Source: a virus. Taken from it: 33,483 nucleotides of DNA. How positions within the stretch are numbered: position 1 is the stretch's first letter; each line of letters opens with the position of its first letter. Below the pieces are notes generated by a model. It was given only the letters and a program-made list of their open reading frames with translations, made no database searches and had not been told where the DNA came from. The stretch is taken from the IMG/VR virus record IMGVR_UViG_3300023174_000421, positions 1 through 33,483 of that record, one strand, 5' to 3'. Made by a program: the position numbers and the translations under genes. This document shows positions 18,078 through 24,651 of the stretch, in pieces.

Positions 18078-18474
18078 CATGAAGCAAGTGGATTGTCCCT
18101 GCAACATCTATAGTCTTGCAAAAGAACTGTGTCTGCACATTGATCGCCCCAAGCGTCATTGCAGCATCATTCTCCGCAAGGGTCGCGTGATCTCCGTTGG
18201 AACGAATCTGATGAAGACTCATCCGATGGCGAAGAAGTATGGATATTTGTTTGATGAACTGCATTCGGAACTTGATGCTTTCCGAAAGTGCGAGGAGCGC
18301 AACGGACTTGAACTTTGGAATTTTCGTTTCAATCGTTTTGGCAACGAACGGTTGAGTCGCCCGTGTCCGAAGTGTCTGCCTTGGTGTGTTGAGGTGTTTG
18401 ATACGATCTACTACACAACAGGCAACGGCATCTCTGAACTGCCTCTTGATAATCTACGAAACAAAGTCCGATAA
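18061..18474 (+). CDS. Cytidine deaminase-fold protein
   Basis: Protein of 137 residues. HSELDAFRKC (H68, E70) and RPCPKCLPWC (C102, C105) match the zinc motif H-x-E ... P-C-x-x-C of the cytidine/deoxycytidylate deaminase fold, with the usual preceding strand (SIILRKGRVISVGTNLMKTHP). Family members deaminate free nucleotides, nucleosides or bases in nucleic acid; T4 encodes a dCMP deaminase. This one is shorter and has HSE in place of the common HAE, so its substrate is open. The ATG at 18061 overlaps the previous gene by 17 bases. An ATG at 18079, just after that gene's stop, is equally possible, as neither has a good ribosome-binding site. Confidence 0.75.
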   Translation: MPSAHNMKQVDCPCNIYSLAKELCLHIDRPKRHCSIILRKGRVISVGTNLMKTHPMAKKYGYLFDELHSELDAFRKCEERNGLELWNFRFNRFGNERLSRPCPKCLPWCVEVFDTIYYTTGNGISELPLDNLRNKVR

Positions 18475-18492
18475 TAAAATCGGAAATAGGGC

Positions 18493-18521
18493 TTGACTTT
18501 TCCAAATAGATAGGTTATGAT
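18493..18521 (+). promoter_or_regulatory. Early promoter upstream of a non-coding RNA
   Basis: TTGACT (18493-18498), a 17-bp spacer and TATGAT (18516-18521). Transcription should begin near 18528. No plausible coding region follows. Confidence 0.75.
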
Positions 18522-18527
18522 TAGGTG

Positions 18528-18650
18528 TCAAAGATGCGGCAAAGAGGATTCGCTCCCTGCCAAGGTTCGCCAAGGCTAGCCGCCCTCGTCTGTGCGAGGT
18601 TAAACAGGATTTAGGCACAGAGCGGCGGGGGAGAGTTTCCCCCGCGTATA
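18528..18650 (+). ncRNA. Predicted structured small RNA
   Basis: About 120 nt between an early promoter and a GC-rich hairpin, with no convincing ORF. One two-part hairpin pairs CCGCC (18580-18584) with GGCGG (18624-18628) and TCTGTGC (18589-18595) with GCACAGA (18615-18621). A second, CGGGGGA (18626-18632) with TTCCCCCG (18637-18644), overlaps the first by three bases, so the two may compete. The second is followed by GTATATTTG and could end transcription. The stretch 18651-18712 that follows contains only a weak TTGACG box. Homology to a known RNA family was not recognised. Confidence 0.55.
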
Positions 18651-18712
18651 TTTGCTTGACGGTAACTGCCTCGTCATGCCATTAAATCTCGCAGAGAGCA
18701 GAGAGATAACTT

Positions 18713-18744
18713 CCCCACGGGTTGCAAACCGTGGGGTTGTTGTT
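18713..18744 (+). terminator. Rho-independent terminator
   Basis: CCCCACGG and CCGTGGGG form a perfect 8-bp stem around an 8-base loop, followed by TTGTTGTT. It ends the transcripts of the non-coding region before the next promoter. Confidence 0.8.
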
Positions 18745-18771
18745 ATCGGACTTTCCCCTTAAACATGGGGG

Positions 18772-18800
18772 TTGACAGAAATAGCAGGGGTTGCTATACT
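18772..18800 (+). promoter_or_regulatory. Early promoter flanked by a 9-bp inverted repeat
   Basis: TTGACA (18772-18777), a 17-bp spacer and TATACT (18795-18800), then a leader of about 16 bases with AAGGAG before the ATG at 18823. CATGGGGGT (18764-18772) and ACCCCCATG (18817-18825) flank it as an inverted repeat, one arm touching the -35 box and the other the start codon, which could serve as an operator. Confidence 0.85.
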
Positions 18801-18822
18801 TCAATTGTTGAAGGAGACCCCC

Positions 18823-19230
18823 ATGACTACCCAAGCCACCAACTCTGCCACCGCCGTCAATCTCTTGAACGGCGTACCCAATCTCCCCGCTAGCGTTTGG
18901 GGAACCGACAAGGCATTGATAGTGCTGCGACTCAATACTTGGCTCCAAGGAGCGCAGGACATCATCAACAACGACTACGCAAAAAACTTTCCGACTCTCA
19001 ACGCTCCTTTCCTTGAAATGTCCGATGGTCGCCGTTACATCCGTGTGGATCGGGTTGACAACAGCGGTTATCGTTCTCGTAGCATCCATGTCTTCATTGA
19101 CAAGAAGACGGGAGACATTCTCAAGGCTGCGTCCTATAAGGCTCCTGCCAAACACGCCCGTGGCAACATCTTTGATGCTTCATGGGGTCTCCAAGAGATG
19201 ACCCCCCACGGCGCAAGTTACCTCCGCTAA
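18823..19230 (+). CDS. Conserved phage protein with KAPAKHARGN motif
   Basis: Protein of 135 residues. The C-terminal half reads RYIRVDRVD, then RSIHVFIDKKTGDILKAASYKAPAKHARGNIFD. I recognise this block, a beta-hairpin followed by KAPAKHARGN, as common in small proteins of phages and plasmids, where its role is unknown. The N-terminal half is helical. The ATG at 18823 is set by AAGGAG and the promoter upstream. It heads an operon of small genes running to 21570, several with good ribosome-binding sites. Confidence 0.78.
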   Translation: MTTQATNSATAVNLLNGVPNLPASVWGTDKALIVLRLNTWLQGAQDIINNDYAKNFPTLNAPFLEMSDGRRYIRVDRVDNSGYRSRSIHVFIDKKTGDILKAASYKAPAKHARGNIFDASWGLQEMTPHGASYLR

Positions 19231-19249
19231 CTTTGAAAGGAAAGTTCAA

Positions 19250-19516
19250 ATGACTCTTGAAGCAAAAGCCCTGACAGAACGCCTGAAGAAGGCAACGACC
19301 GCAACTCTCAACGATGGCGCACAGAATCCCAAGTATGGTGCTTGGTATGTCGTTTCGCGCTACAACACCACCGCCGCCAAGTATATCGTGCTGACTGCCA
19401 TGATCGGTGCGGTTGGTAACCTCTACGGCACCGTGCTGACCGCTGAAGGTGCAGACGGCAAGATCGTCACCACTTACCCGAAGACCTATAAGCAGGTTCT
19501 CGCCGCTTTCAACTGA
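19250..19516 (+). CDS. Hypothetical small protein
   Basis: Protein of 88 residues. A helical start (LEAKALTERLKKATTATL) is followed by two or three strands (AWYVVSRYNTTAAKYIVLTAMIG, LYGTVLTAEG) and a final short helix. No family recognised. GAAAGGAAAGTTCAA precedes the ATG, and the same 15 bases precede the next gene, so the leader has been copied or both are held to one pattern. Confidence 0.72.
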   Translation: MTLEAKALTERLKKATTATLNDGAQNPKYGAWYVVSRYNTTAAKYIVLTAMIGAVGNLYGTVLTAEGADGKIVTTYPKTYKQVLAAFN

Positions 19517-19533
19517 ACGAAAGGAAAGTTCAA

Positions 19534-19908
19534 ATGAAGACTGTTTACAACAACCTTCCCGAAACCACCCGCAACGCTGCTCTGAAGGCGAAGCGCACCA
19601 AGCGCGTAAACCCGTATCTGTATGATGTCCGCAAGGACAATGAACTCCGCGAACTGCTCACCGATGCCGCTGAATACGGCGAAACGGTGCAATTGCCCGT
19701 AGGTGCATACATGGTTGACCGCGAAGATCCGATTGACAACTGCTACGCAGGATCGGTAACATGGGTTCTCGTCAGCCCCAAGGGAAAGACTCGCTACTGC
19801 TCCAACGGTCTTCCCGAAGAGGATACTACGAAGTGGGTGAAGTGGGTGCAGAAGTTCCTTGGGATTGCACCAAAGACCACGAAGAAGACCACTACCAAGA
19901 AGAAGTAA
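19534..19908 (+). CDS. Hypothetical protein with Lys/Thr tail
   Basis: Protein of 124 residues. The N-terminal half is helical and charged (NAALKAKRTKRVNPYLYDVRKDNELRELL). A strand-rich part has paired Cys (NCYAGSVTWVLVSPKGKTRYC), then a helix (KWVKWVQKFLGI), and finally a repetitive basic tail (KTTKKTTTKKK). No family recognised. The tail resembles those of the proteins at 300-602 and 8885-9301. The leader is identical to that of the preceding gene. Confidence 0.72.
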   Translation: MKTVYNNLPETTRNAALKAKRTKRVNPYLYDVRKDNELRELLTDAAEYGETVQLPVGAYMVDREDPIDNCYAGSVTWVLVSPKGKTRYCSNGLPEEDTTKWVKWVQKFLGIAPKTTKKTTTKKK

Positions 19909-19914
19909 TCCACC

Positions 19915-20043
19915 ATGTTGGAATTTGTCTACACCACAATTCAACTCATCGTCACTCTTGGGTTTCTTGCCTTTGCATTTGGCTTGATCCTTGGAGTGTG
20001 GTATCTCGCCGTCCTCATCCTGATGGATGCATTAGGAGCATAA
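19915..20043 (+). CDS. Small single-span membrane protein
   Basis: Open frame of 42 residues almost wholly hydrophobic (IQLIVTLGFLAFAFGLILGV, then WYLAVLILMDALGA). It fits exactly between the genes ending at 19908 and starting at 20051. GAAGAAG at the end of the upstream gene is the only ribosome-binding site candidate. Function unknown; it was found by reading the short frame between its neighbours. Confidence 0.62.
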   Translation: MLEFVYTTIQLIVTLGFLAFAFGLILGVWYLAVLILMDALGA

Positions 20044-20050
20044 TCATTAT

Positions 20051-20368
20051 ATGCTTTCCAACGAGTACATAGAAGACTGCATGGCTTCCGAAGCATACAT
20101 GGTCACCAAATCTTTCTGCATACACAGCCCTGATGTTCAGGAAATGTTGTTTTTCCTGACCTATCAATCGGAGCGCGGGGACGAACCGTATTTCGTTGGG
20201 ATTCGTTATGTCTCAACAGTCACAGACTTGTACACGCTATCGCACAAGGGATTTAAGTTTTCTGCCAACGAGATCAAGTTGGTGGTTGACGAAGCCCGAA
20301 ATGTGTGGTATGATTTTATCAATAAAGGTTGGATTCCGACATCCCCCAAGGACAAGAACAATGGTTAA
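20051..20368 (+). CDS. Hypothetical protein
   Basis: Protein of 105 residues, apparently a compact mixed fold (YMVTKSFCIHSPDVQEMLFFL, YFVGIRYVSTVTDLYTL, then a helix NEIKLVVDEARNVWYDFINKG). No family recognised. The ATG has AGGAG 12 bases upstream, rather far, so it may be coupled to the small membrane gene just before. The stop overlaps the start of the following gene. Confidence 0.7.
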   Translation: MLSNEYIEDCMASEAYMVTKSFCIHSPDVQEMLFFLTYQSERGDEPYFVGIRYVSTVTDLYTLSHKGFKFSANEIKLVVDEARNVWYDFINKGWIPTSPKDKNNG

Positions 20369-20723
20369 CAACGAATTCATTCCCGCTTCACTCCGCATCG
20401 GCGGTGCGCCTACGAATCCTCCACATAAGCCGTCCTTCAATGTATTGCTGCGTGGAATTGAAACTCGCTATGCAGATTACTTGGACGATCAGTTGGCTTG
20501 GGGTCAGCGAGATACCCGCGATCTCATCATCAGCATGAAGATTGCTCTTGAGCAAATGCAGCAGCAGCGCGATGAAGCACGGCAGGAAGTTTGTCGCAAC
20601 AACCATCAAAATGGCGGTGTGATGCCCCATCACTACGCAGAGTCGCGTGGTTGGGACTGTTTCAACGACAAGACCGAAGCCGATACGAACAACACCCTTT
20701 TCCGCACAACGGATGGAGAATGA
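20361..20723 (+). CDS. Coiled-coil protein, GWDCF-motif family copy 3
   Basis: Protein of 120 residues. A polar N-terminus and a long helix (DLIISMKIALEQMQQQRDEARQ) lead to EVCRNNHQ, then YAESRGWDCFNDK. The last two motifs are shared with the genes at 5-250 and 599-874. This copy is longer at both ends. AAGGA lies 9 bases before the ATG at 20361, which overlaps the upstream stop. Function unknown; a conserved Cys plus WDC could point to metal binding or a structural role. Confidence 0.72.
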   Translation: MVNNEFIPASLRIGGAPTNPPHKPSFNVLLRGIETRYADYLDDQLAWGQRDTRDLIISMKIALEQMQQQRDEARQEVCRNNHQNGGVMPHHYAESRGWDCFNDKTEADTNNTLFRTTDGE

Positions 20724-20724
20724 C

Positions 20725-20871
20725 ATGAACAAGAAGACACAGAAGGATAGATACGCGAAGATCAACGAATTCCTTGGTTATGCCCTTGGCGTATCCTTGA
20801 TTTTTGTCACGGGAATGATGCTGTTGCTTGCATATGCCGAAGTCTTGCACATCAAGCACATGAGTAAGTAA
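20725..20871 (+). CDS. Small membrane protein
   Basis: Protein of 48 residues. A charged start (MNKKTQKDRYAKINEF) precedes one transmembrane helix (about residues 18-40, YALGVSLIFVTGMMLLLAYAEV). No family recognised. The ATG at 20725 follows GGAG by 6 bases and overlaps the upstream stop. Its stop overlaps the next ATG (TAATG). Confidence 0.68.
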   Translation: MNKKTQKDRYAKINEFLGYALGVSLIFVTGMMLLLAYAEVLHIKHMSK

Positions 20872-21146
20872 TGAAAAGCCCAATTGAAGTTCTCAACGAT
20901 CCGAATACGCTTGAATCCCTAGCACGGGTTCAGTATCAGATTTTCAAAACCAACATTCAAACTTTGAAGGATGTTGGTGCTTTTTCTGATGAAGATCCGA
21001 AGATCATGCTTACATACATGGGTGACTTTGATTCTCTCTCCTACAAGGAGCAAGAGCATTATCGTGACCAAGCATGGAAGGTAATTCAAACGGTCGTGGT
21101 ATCCTTTCTTGCAAATTCAATGACCCCCGACCAGTATGGAGGCTGA
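20871..21146 (+). CDS. Hypothetical protein
   Basis: Protein of 91 residues, mostly helical (LARVQYQIFKTNIQTLKDVGAF, KEQEHYRDQAWKVIQTVVVSFLANSM). No family recognised. Its stop codon lies next to the GGAGG that serves the next gene. Part of the continuous operon of small early genes. Confidence 0.7.
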   Translation: MKSPIEVLNDPNTLESLARVQYQIFKTNIQTLKDVGAFSDEDPKIMLTYMGDFDSLSYKEQEHYRDQAWKVIQTVVVSFLANSMTPDQYGG

Positions 21147-21147
21147 A

Positions 21148-21570
21148 ATGACTCTGCCCTATGAAAACTTTTTCTCGCTTCAGAACACTCGCAACTTCCT
21201 GACGGAACTGATGGACACCAAGAAGTCTCCAAAGGTTCCAAAGGCTGTGCGTCAACGGGCGCGGAATCTACTTAAGCACTTCCCCGCAGACTACGAGATC
21301 TGCGAATGGATCAGCACCTATCAGAAGGTCGCCTACGAGCGTTACGAGAATCCCCGTGCAGCGGTCATCAAGTTGCGTAAGAACGACCCCGTGGAATACT
21401 CCGCAGTCCACATGGGTTGGATCTTTTGGGATGAGGCAGCAGTCAACTTCTACGGTCCTTTCCTGACTCGCAAGCAATGTGAAGAAGCCCTTGAGAAGTA
21501 TGCCGAAGATCTTGAATCCGAAGGCAAGGGAAAATCTTCAAAAATCCTAGATACTATATCGGAGGGTTGA
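21148..21570 (+). CDS. BPSL0761-like protein with C-terminal WFFGP-type domain
   Basis: Protein of 140 residues with two recognisable blocks. First, NTRNFLTELMDTKKSPKVPKAVRQRARNLLKHFP resembles the BPSL0761 family (R-x-F-L-x-x-L ... VP-x-x-VR-x-x-A-x-x-LL-x-H-x-P). Second, HMGWIFWDEAAVNFYGPFLTRKQCEEALEKYAE matches a small domain in phage and plasmid proteins (GW-x-FWDE ... GPF-x-T-x-x-x-A-x-x-AL). Neither has a known function. The ATG at 21148 is chosen over 21136 because GGAGG lies 5 bases upstream. It is the last gene before a strong terminator. Confidence 0.75.
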   Translation: MTLPYENFFSLQNTRNFLTELMDTKKSPKVPKAVRQRARNLLKHFPADYEICEWISTYQKVAYERYENPRAAVIKLRKNDPVEYSAVHMGWIFWDEAAVNFYGPFLTRKQCEEALEKYAEDLESEGKGKSSKILDTISEG

Positions 21571-21607
21571 GGAGCCGAAGTAGCACTCGCCCTCCCACGA
21601 AACTTCC

Positions 21608-21640
21608 AAGCCCCCTACGAAAGTGGGGGGCTTTGCATTT
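21608..21640 (+). terminator. Rho-independent terminator
   Basis: AAGCCCCC and GGGGGCTT form an 8-bp stem, followed by a T-rich tail (TTGCATTT). It ends the operon from 18823. As at 1427-1455, a late promoter lies immediately downstream. Confidence 0.87.
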
Positions 21641-21648
21641 GGGGGAAT

Positions 21649-21656
21649 GATAAATA
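21649..21656 (+). promoter_or_regulatory. Late promoter
   Basis: GATAAATA, one base from the T4 consensus TATAAATA. The predicted start at 21662 gives a leader of about 25 bases to the ATG at 21687, with AGGAA the best ribosome-binding site. Confidence 0.82.
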
Positions 21657-21686
21657 CCTTGACTCAAGCCACAGGAACCCCCAACA

Positions 21687-22781
21687 ATGAACTTTCAAGA
21701 TCTAAAGCAGAACCTAGAAGAAAAGTTGATCATGCCCAACAACGGGGCAAGATACGGTCAAGTTGTCTTCATGGCGGGTGGAGCGGGAAGCGGCAAGGGG
21801 TATGCTATTGGCAACCTGATGAATGGCATGGATTACAAGGTCATTGACCCCGATCACTTCAAAGAAGCCGTAGTCAAAATGGGCAAACTCCATGCTTCTC
21901 TTGGTATCAGCAGCAAGTTCGTGCAATTCAAGGACATCAACTTCCGCAATCCAAAGGATGTTGAGAAGATCCACTTGGCTCTCAAGGACTGGCCTCTTGA
22001 ACAGAGGCAAATTGGATTTTTACTGGCTCCGCATATCAAGGCTCTGATGTTGCAGAAACTTGGAATCAAAAAGGGAACGACAGGACGCGAGTGGGAGACT
22101 TATGGTAGTGAGAAAGCGTTTCTTCCCAACATCATCTTTGACAGAACCTTGAAGAATGCAAGTGAGATCAAGGATATCAGCGATCTTCTTGTTCAGGCAG
22201 GATACAAAACCAACAACATTCATATTATTTGGGTGTTGACAAACTGGCGTGTTGCGATGATCAACAACGACAATCGTCCTCGCCGTGTTCCCGATCACAT
22301 TCTGCTATTGACCCACGAAGGCGTTGGCAAAACAATGGGAGAAATTGCTGCGGGTGCATATCCTCCAAATGTCAATGGCGATGTATACATGGTTCTTGGA
22401 GGCGGCGAAGGTCAAGTCTTCTACTCTGACAAGAATGGAAAGCCACTTGATGGAAAGACATTGACGCAGAGTATGATCTCTCCTGAAGTCAAGAATAAGA
22501 AGGGTGAACTCATAAAGGCAATGGCAGTTCCCCAAAGAGTCATCAAGGATTTCATTGGTATTCGTTTGAAGATAGCAGGAACAAAGACTCCAATTCCTGA
22601 AGACAAGATCAAACTTGCATTGGCACACCATTTGACAAACGACATTGACTCCATTCAAAAGTTGATTCTTGCAAATGTTCCACCACACGCAGTTGTTCAG
22701 GACTTCCAACAAATCCACAATGATGCCGAGGGAGATCTTGCCCGTGTTCGTTATGGATTGAGCAAAGCACCGAAGGAGTAA
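21687..22781 (+). CDS. P-loop kinase, zeta-toxin-like
   Basis: Protein of 364 residues. VVFMAGGAGSGKGYAIGNLM is a Walker A loop (G31-G38), followed by YKVIDPDHFKEAVVKM, with an acidic residue placed as in zeta-toxin and related nucleoside/sugar kinases. The middle contains conserved helices (NIIFDRTLKNASEI, WVLTNWRVAMINNDNRPR). The N-terminus MNFQDLKQNLEEK resembles a capsid-targeting peptide with an L-E-E site, and the gene is late, so delivery with the DNA is possible. Substrate unknown: zeta enzymes phosphorylate UDP-N-acetylglucosamine, but T4-like relatives may act on other targets. No antitoxin partner is seen beside it. Confidence 0.72.
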   Translation: MNFQDLKQNLEEKLIMPNNGARYGQVVFMAGGAGSGKGYAIGNLMNGMDYKVIDPDHFKEAVVKMGKLHASLGISSKFVQFKDINFRNPKDVEKIHLALKDWPLEQRQIGFLLAPHIKALMLQKLGIKKGTTGREWETYGSEKAFLPNIIFDRTLKNASEIKDISDLLVQAGYKTNNIHIIWVLTNWRVAMINNDNRPRRVPDHILLLTHEGVGKTMGEIAAGAYPPNVNGDVYMVLGGGEGQVFYSDKNGKPLDGKTLTQSMISPEVKNKKGELIKAMAVPQRVIKDFIGIRLKIAGTKTPIPEDKIKLALAHHLTNDIDSIQKLILANVPPHAVVQDFQQIHNDAEGDLARVRYGLSKAPKE

Positions 22782-22783
22782 AT

Positions 22784-23149
22784 ATGAATGAATTGATTGC
22801 CATGATGTGGGTTGCAATGGTGTTGTATGTGCTGCGCGAAACTAGCGCAGTCTACGAATATTTGAAGTTGTTGCGGATTCCCAACTTCATTTCTAAACTC
22901 AAGGATTACAAAAGCGAACTTGAGTTCAATCCGCAGATGTCCTACGGCGAATACATTCGCATCTTCCATGACAACTTTTTAATTCGGTGGGCGACTTGCC
23001 CGTACTGCTTTGGGCTACCCTTGGCGGTCGCGGCATCCATCGGATTTTCAAATTGGACAGTAACTCCGATAACTTATTTGGGTGGATTATTAAGTTATTG
23101 GTCATTTACAAGAGCCATAGAGCGGCTTGAGGAGGGTTTTAATGACTGA
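22784..23149 (+). CDS. Membrane protein with CxxC motif
   Basis: Protein of 121 residues. It has a hydrophobic N-terminus (about residues 4-18), a charged middle, then CPYCFG (residues near 72-77) leading into one or two hydrophobic segments (LPLAVAASIGFSNW, ITYLGGLLSYWSF). A C-x-x-C next to membrane segments resembles small DUF1360-type membrane proteins, though the match is loose. GAAGGAG lies 6 bases before the ATG. Its last bases overlap the next gene by 8. Confidence 0.66.
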   Translation: MNELIAMMWVAMVLYVLRETSAVYEYLKLLRIPNFISKLKDYKSELEFNPQMSYGEYIRIFHDNFLIRWATCPYCFGLPLAVAASIGFSNWTVTPITYLGGLLSYWSFTRAIERLEEGFND

Positions 23150-23450
23150 AATGCCCTCTGTCACCTTTGATACGCCCGAAGCCCTGTACGGGCATCTACG
23201 CCCCAAGGAAAAGGAACTGGTAACAGCCCAGATCCGCCCTTTGACGGCTTGGATGATGGGCATGAAAGATTATCTGGACCCAAATACCTGTGGTTGTCGC
23301 AAGGGACAAAAGGCACGGGAAGCCCTGATTTTACAAATGGTCAGATTACCCGACTCTTTAACTATTGAACATAAAGAGGCAATTAGACAAATTATGGGAA
23401 CCAAAATTTCCCTCTTGATTGAAGGACGCAGAACTGCTATGCTAGCGTAA
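23142..23450 (+). CDS. Hypothetical protein with CGC motif
   Basis: Protein of 102 residues, helical (PKEKELVTAQIRPLTAWMMGMKDYL, KAREALILQMVRL, EHKEAIRQIMG) with NTCGCRKGQK in the middle. The two Cys separated by Gly could bind metal. No family recognised. The ATG at 23142 follows GAGGG and overlaps the membrane-protein gene; the HEXXH gene follows 27 bases later. Confidence 0.7.
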   Translation: MTEMPSVTFDTPEALYGHLRPKEKELVTAQIRPLTAWMMGMKDYLDPNTCGCRKGQKAREALILQMVRLPDSLTIEHKEAIRQIMGTKISLLIEGRRTAMLA

Positions 23451-23477
23451 ATCACCCCGATCAAAGGAGATACACCC

Positions 23478-24077
23478 ATGCTTAAGGCGCAACGAGAGTT
23501 CGTGCAGATGGCGAGGAAACACCTCAAGGAGCATGAGTGTCGGCTAGTGTGGGGCAGGGGCAAATCCGTGAACTGTAGTGGATGTCGTGCTTCGGGTTAC
23601 TTTGACGAAGACGGCAAACAGATTCGTGTGGCGAGGAATAACAAACTTTGGTTTGAAGTTTTCATTCACGAATACTGTCACTTCCGTCAATGGATTGAGA
23701 AGTCTCCCGTCTATCGCAAGACCGACAACTCTACTACAATCATTGACAACTGGTTCAACGGCAAGACTTACAAGAACAGAATCATAGACAAGGCATTTGA
23801 ATCCGTTCGTGAGATGGAACGAGATTGCGAAATGCGTTCAATCAAACTCATCAAGAAACACAATCTACCTGTCAATGTGGATCGGTATATCCGTGCTGCA
23901 AACTGCTACATCTATGCTCACTTCTTCATGCGCGAGTATCGTAAGTTTTGGCCTTTTGAAGCCGATATGATGCAAGCCACTTCAATCTTGTCAGAGATGC
24001 CCTCAAGTTTCCGAGCGCAAGCACACCGTAAGATACCAAGAAAAGTATATGATGTTCTTTCAAACTATCGCAACTAA
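23478..24077 (+). CDS. Predicted metallopeptidase-like protein
   Basis: Protein of 199 residues. FIHEYCHFRQW contains HEYCH (H64, E65, H68), the HEXXH zinc motif. A later acidic segment (FESVREMERDCEMRSIKLIKKH) could supply the third ligand. An N-terminal Cys pair (NCSGCRASG) precedes it. The layout resembles phage minimal metallopeptidases, but the target is unknown; proteolysis of host proteins or processing of phage proteins are both possible. AAAGGAG precedes the ATG. Tandem hairpin repeats begin 19 bases after its stop. Confidence 0.72.
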   Translation: MLKAQREFVQMARKHLKEHECRLVWGRGKSVNCSGCRASGYFDEDGKQIRVARNNKLWFEVFIHEYCHFRQWIEKSPVYRKTDNSTTIIDNWFNGKTYKNRIIDKAFESVREMERDCEMRSIKLIKKHNLPVNVDRYIRAANCYIYAHFFMREYRKFWPFEADMMQATSILSEMPSSFRAQAHRKIPRKVYDVLSNYRN

Positions 24078-24095
24078 AGTCTTTGGTTGGCTAAA

Positions 24096-24161
24096 CATAT
24101 CTGTCCTTCTTAAAAGGACAGTTAAGGACATATCTGTCCTTCTTAAAAGGACAGTTAAGGA
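24096..24161 (+). repeat. Two perfect tandem 33-bp repeats, each a hairpin
   Basis: Units at 24096-24128 and 24129-24161 are identical. Each contains an 8-bp inverted repeat CTGTCCTT / AAGGACAG around a 5-base loop and ends with TTAAGGA. The second unit's AAGGA can act as the ribosome-binding site for the ATG at 24169. The units could be two protein-binding operators or two adjacent RNA hairpins controlling the gene downstream. Confidence 0.9.
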
Positions 24162-24168
24162 GAGTCGT

Positions 24169-24597
24169 ATGAGTTGGAATTACCGAGTCATCCGCAAGAC
24201 CACGCACATGGGAAGCCGTTCATACCATTCTTACAACATCTACGAGGTGTATTACGATGAAAAGAATCGGGTGACTGCCACAAGCGAAGATCCAATTTGT
24301 CCATCAGGCGAGACTGTCATGGAACTCATACATGACATCTATGCGATGATTCGTGCTTTCACTCAACCGATCCTTGAATGGGACTTGGTTTTCCGCAAGG
24401 GACTTGAGCCTTCCATGCATGAATTGAAGGAAGCCAAGACCATCACCCACGAATGGGTGCCTCCGACCAAGGATGAAATTCGTAAAATTGAATACGAAAT
24501 GGACTGCGAACGAGTCCGTGCCGAAACCATTTACAAGAAAGAGTGCTGCAACAAGACTTTGAAAGAAGTCTTGGATTTCATGGATACCCATAAGTAG
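24169..24597 (+). CDS. Conserved phage protein (MSWNYRV-type)
   Basis: Protein of 142 residues. The start MSWNYRVIRKT, then YNIYEVYYDEKNRVTATSEDPICPSGETVMELIHDIYAMIRAF and a C-terminal region with ILEWDLV, follows a pattern I recall from small conserved phage and bacterial proteins (MSWNYRV-x-R ... EVYYDE-x-G-x-x-x-x-x-x-E-x-P). Function unknown. The ATG at 24169 is used because a longer frame would run through the tandem repeats. AAGGA in the second repeat unit lies in a suitable position, so the repeats probably affect its translation. Confidence 0.76.
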   Translation: MSWNYRVIRKTTHMGSRSYHSYNIYEVYYDEKNRVTATSEDPICPSGETVMELIHDIYAMIRAFTQPILEWDLVFRKGLEPSMHELKEAKTITHEWVPPTKDEIRKIEYEMDCERVRAETIYKKECCNKTLKEVLDFMDTHK

Positions 24598-24611
24598 ACT
24601 GTTTGAAAATC

Positions 24612-24618
24612 CTAAATA
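24612..24618 (+). promoter_or_regulatory. Late promoter
   Basis: CTAAATA, predicted start 24624, with TAGGAG in the leader before the ATG at 24652. Confidence 0.8.
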
Positions 24619-24651
24619 TGGGTATCCGATTGCTCATTTTTAGGAGATCCT

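Noticed and set aside
24096-24161. A CRISPR-like array
   Set aside because: Two identical 33-bp units directly adjoin with no spacer, so they are a tandem duplication and not a CRISPR array. No other array, insertion sequence or attachment site was seen.
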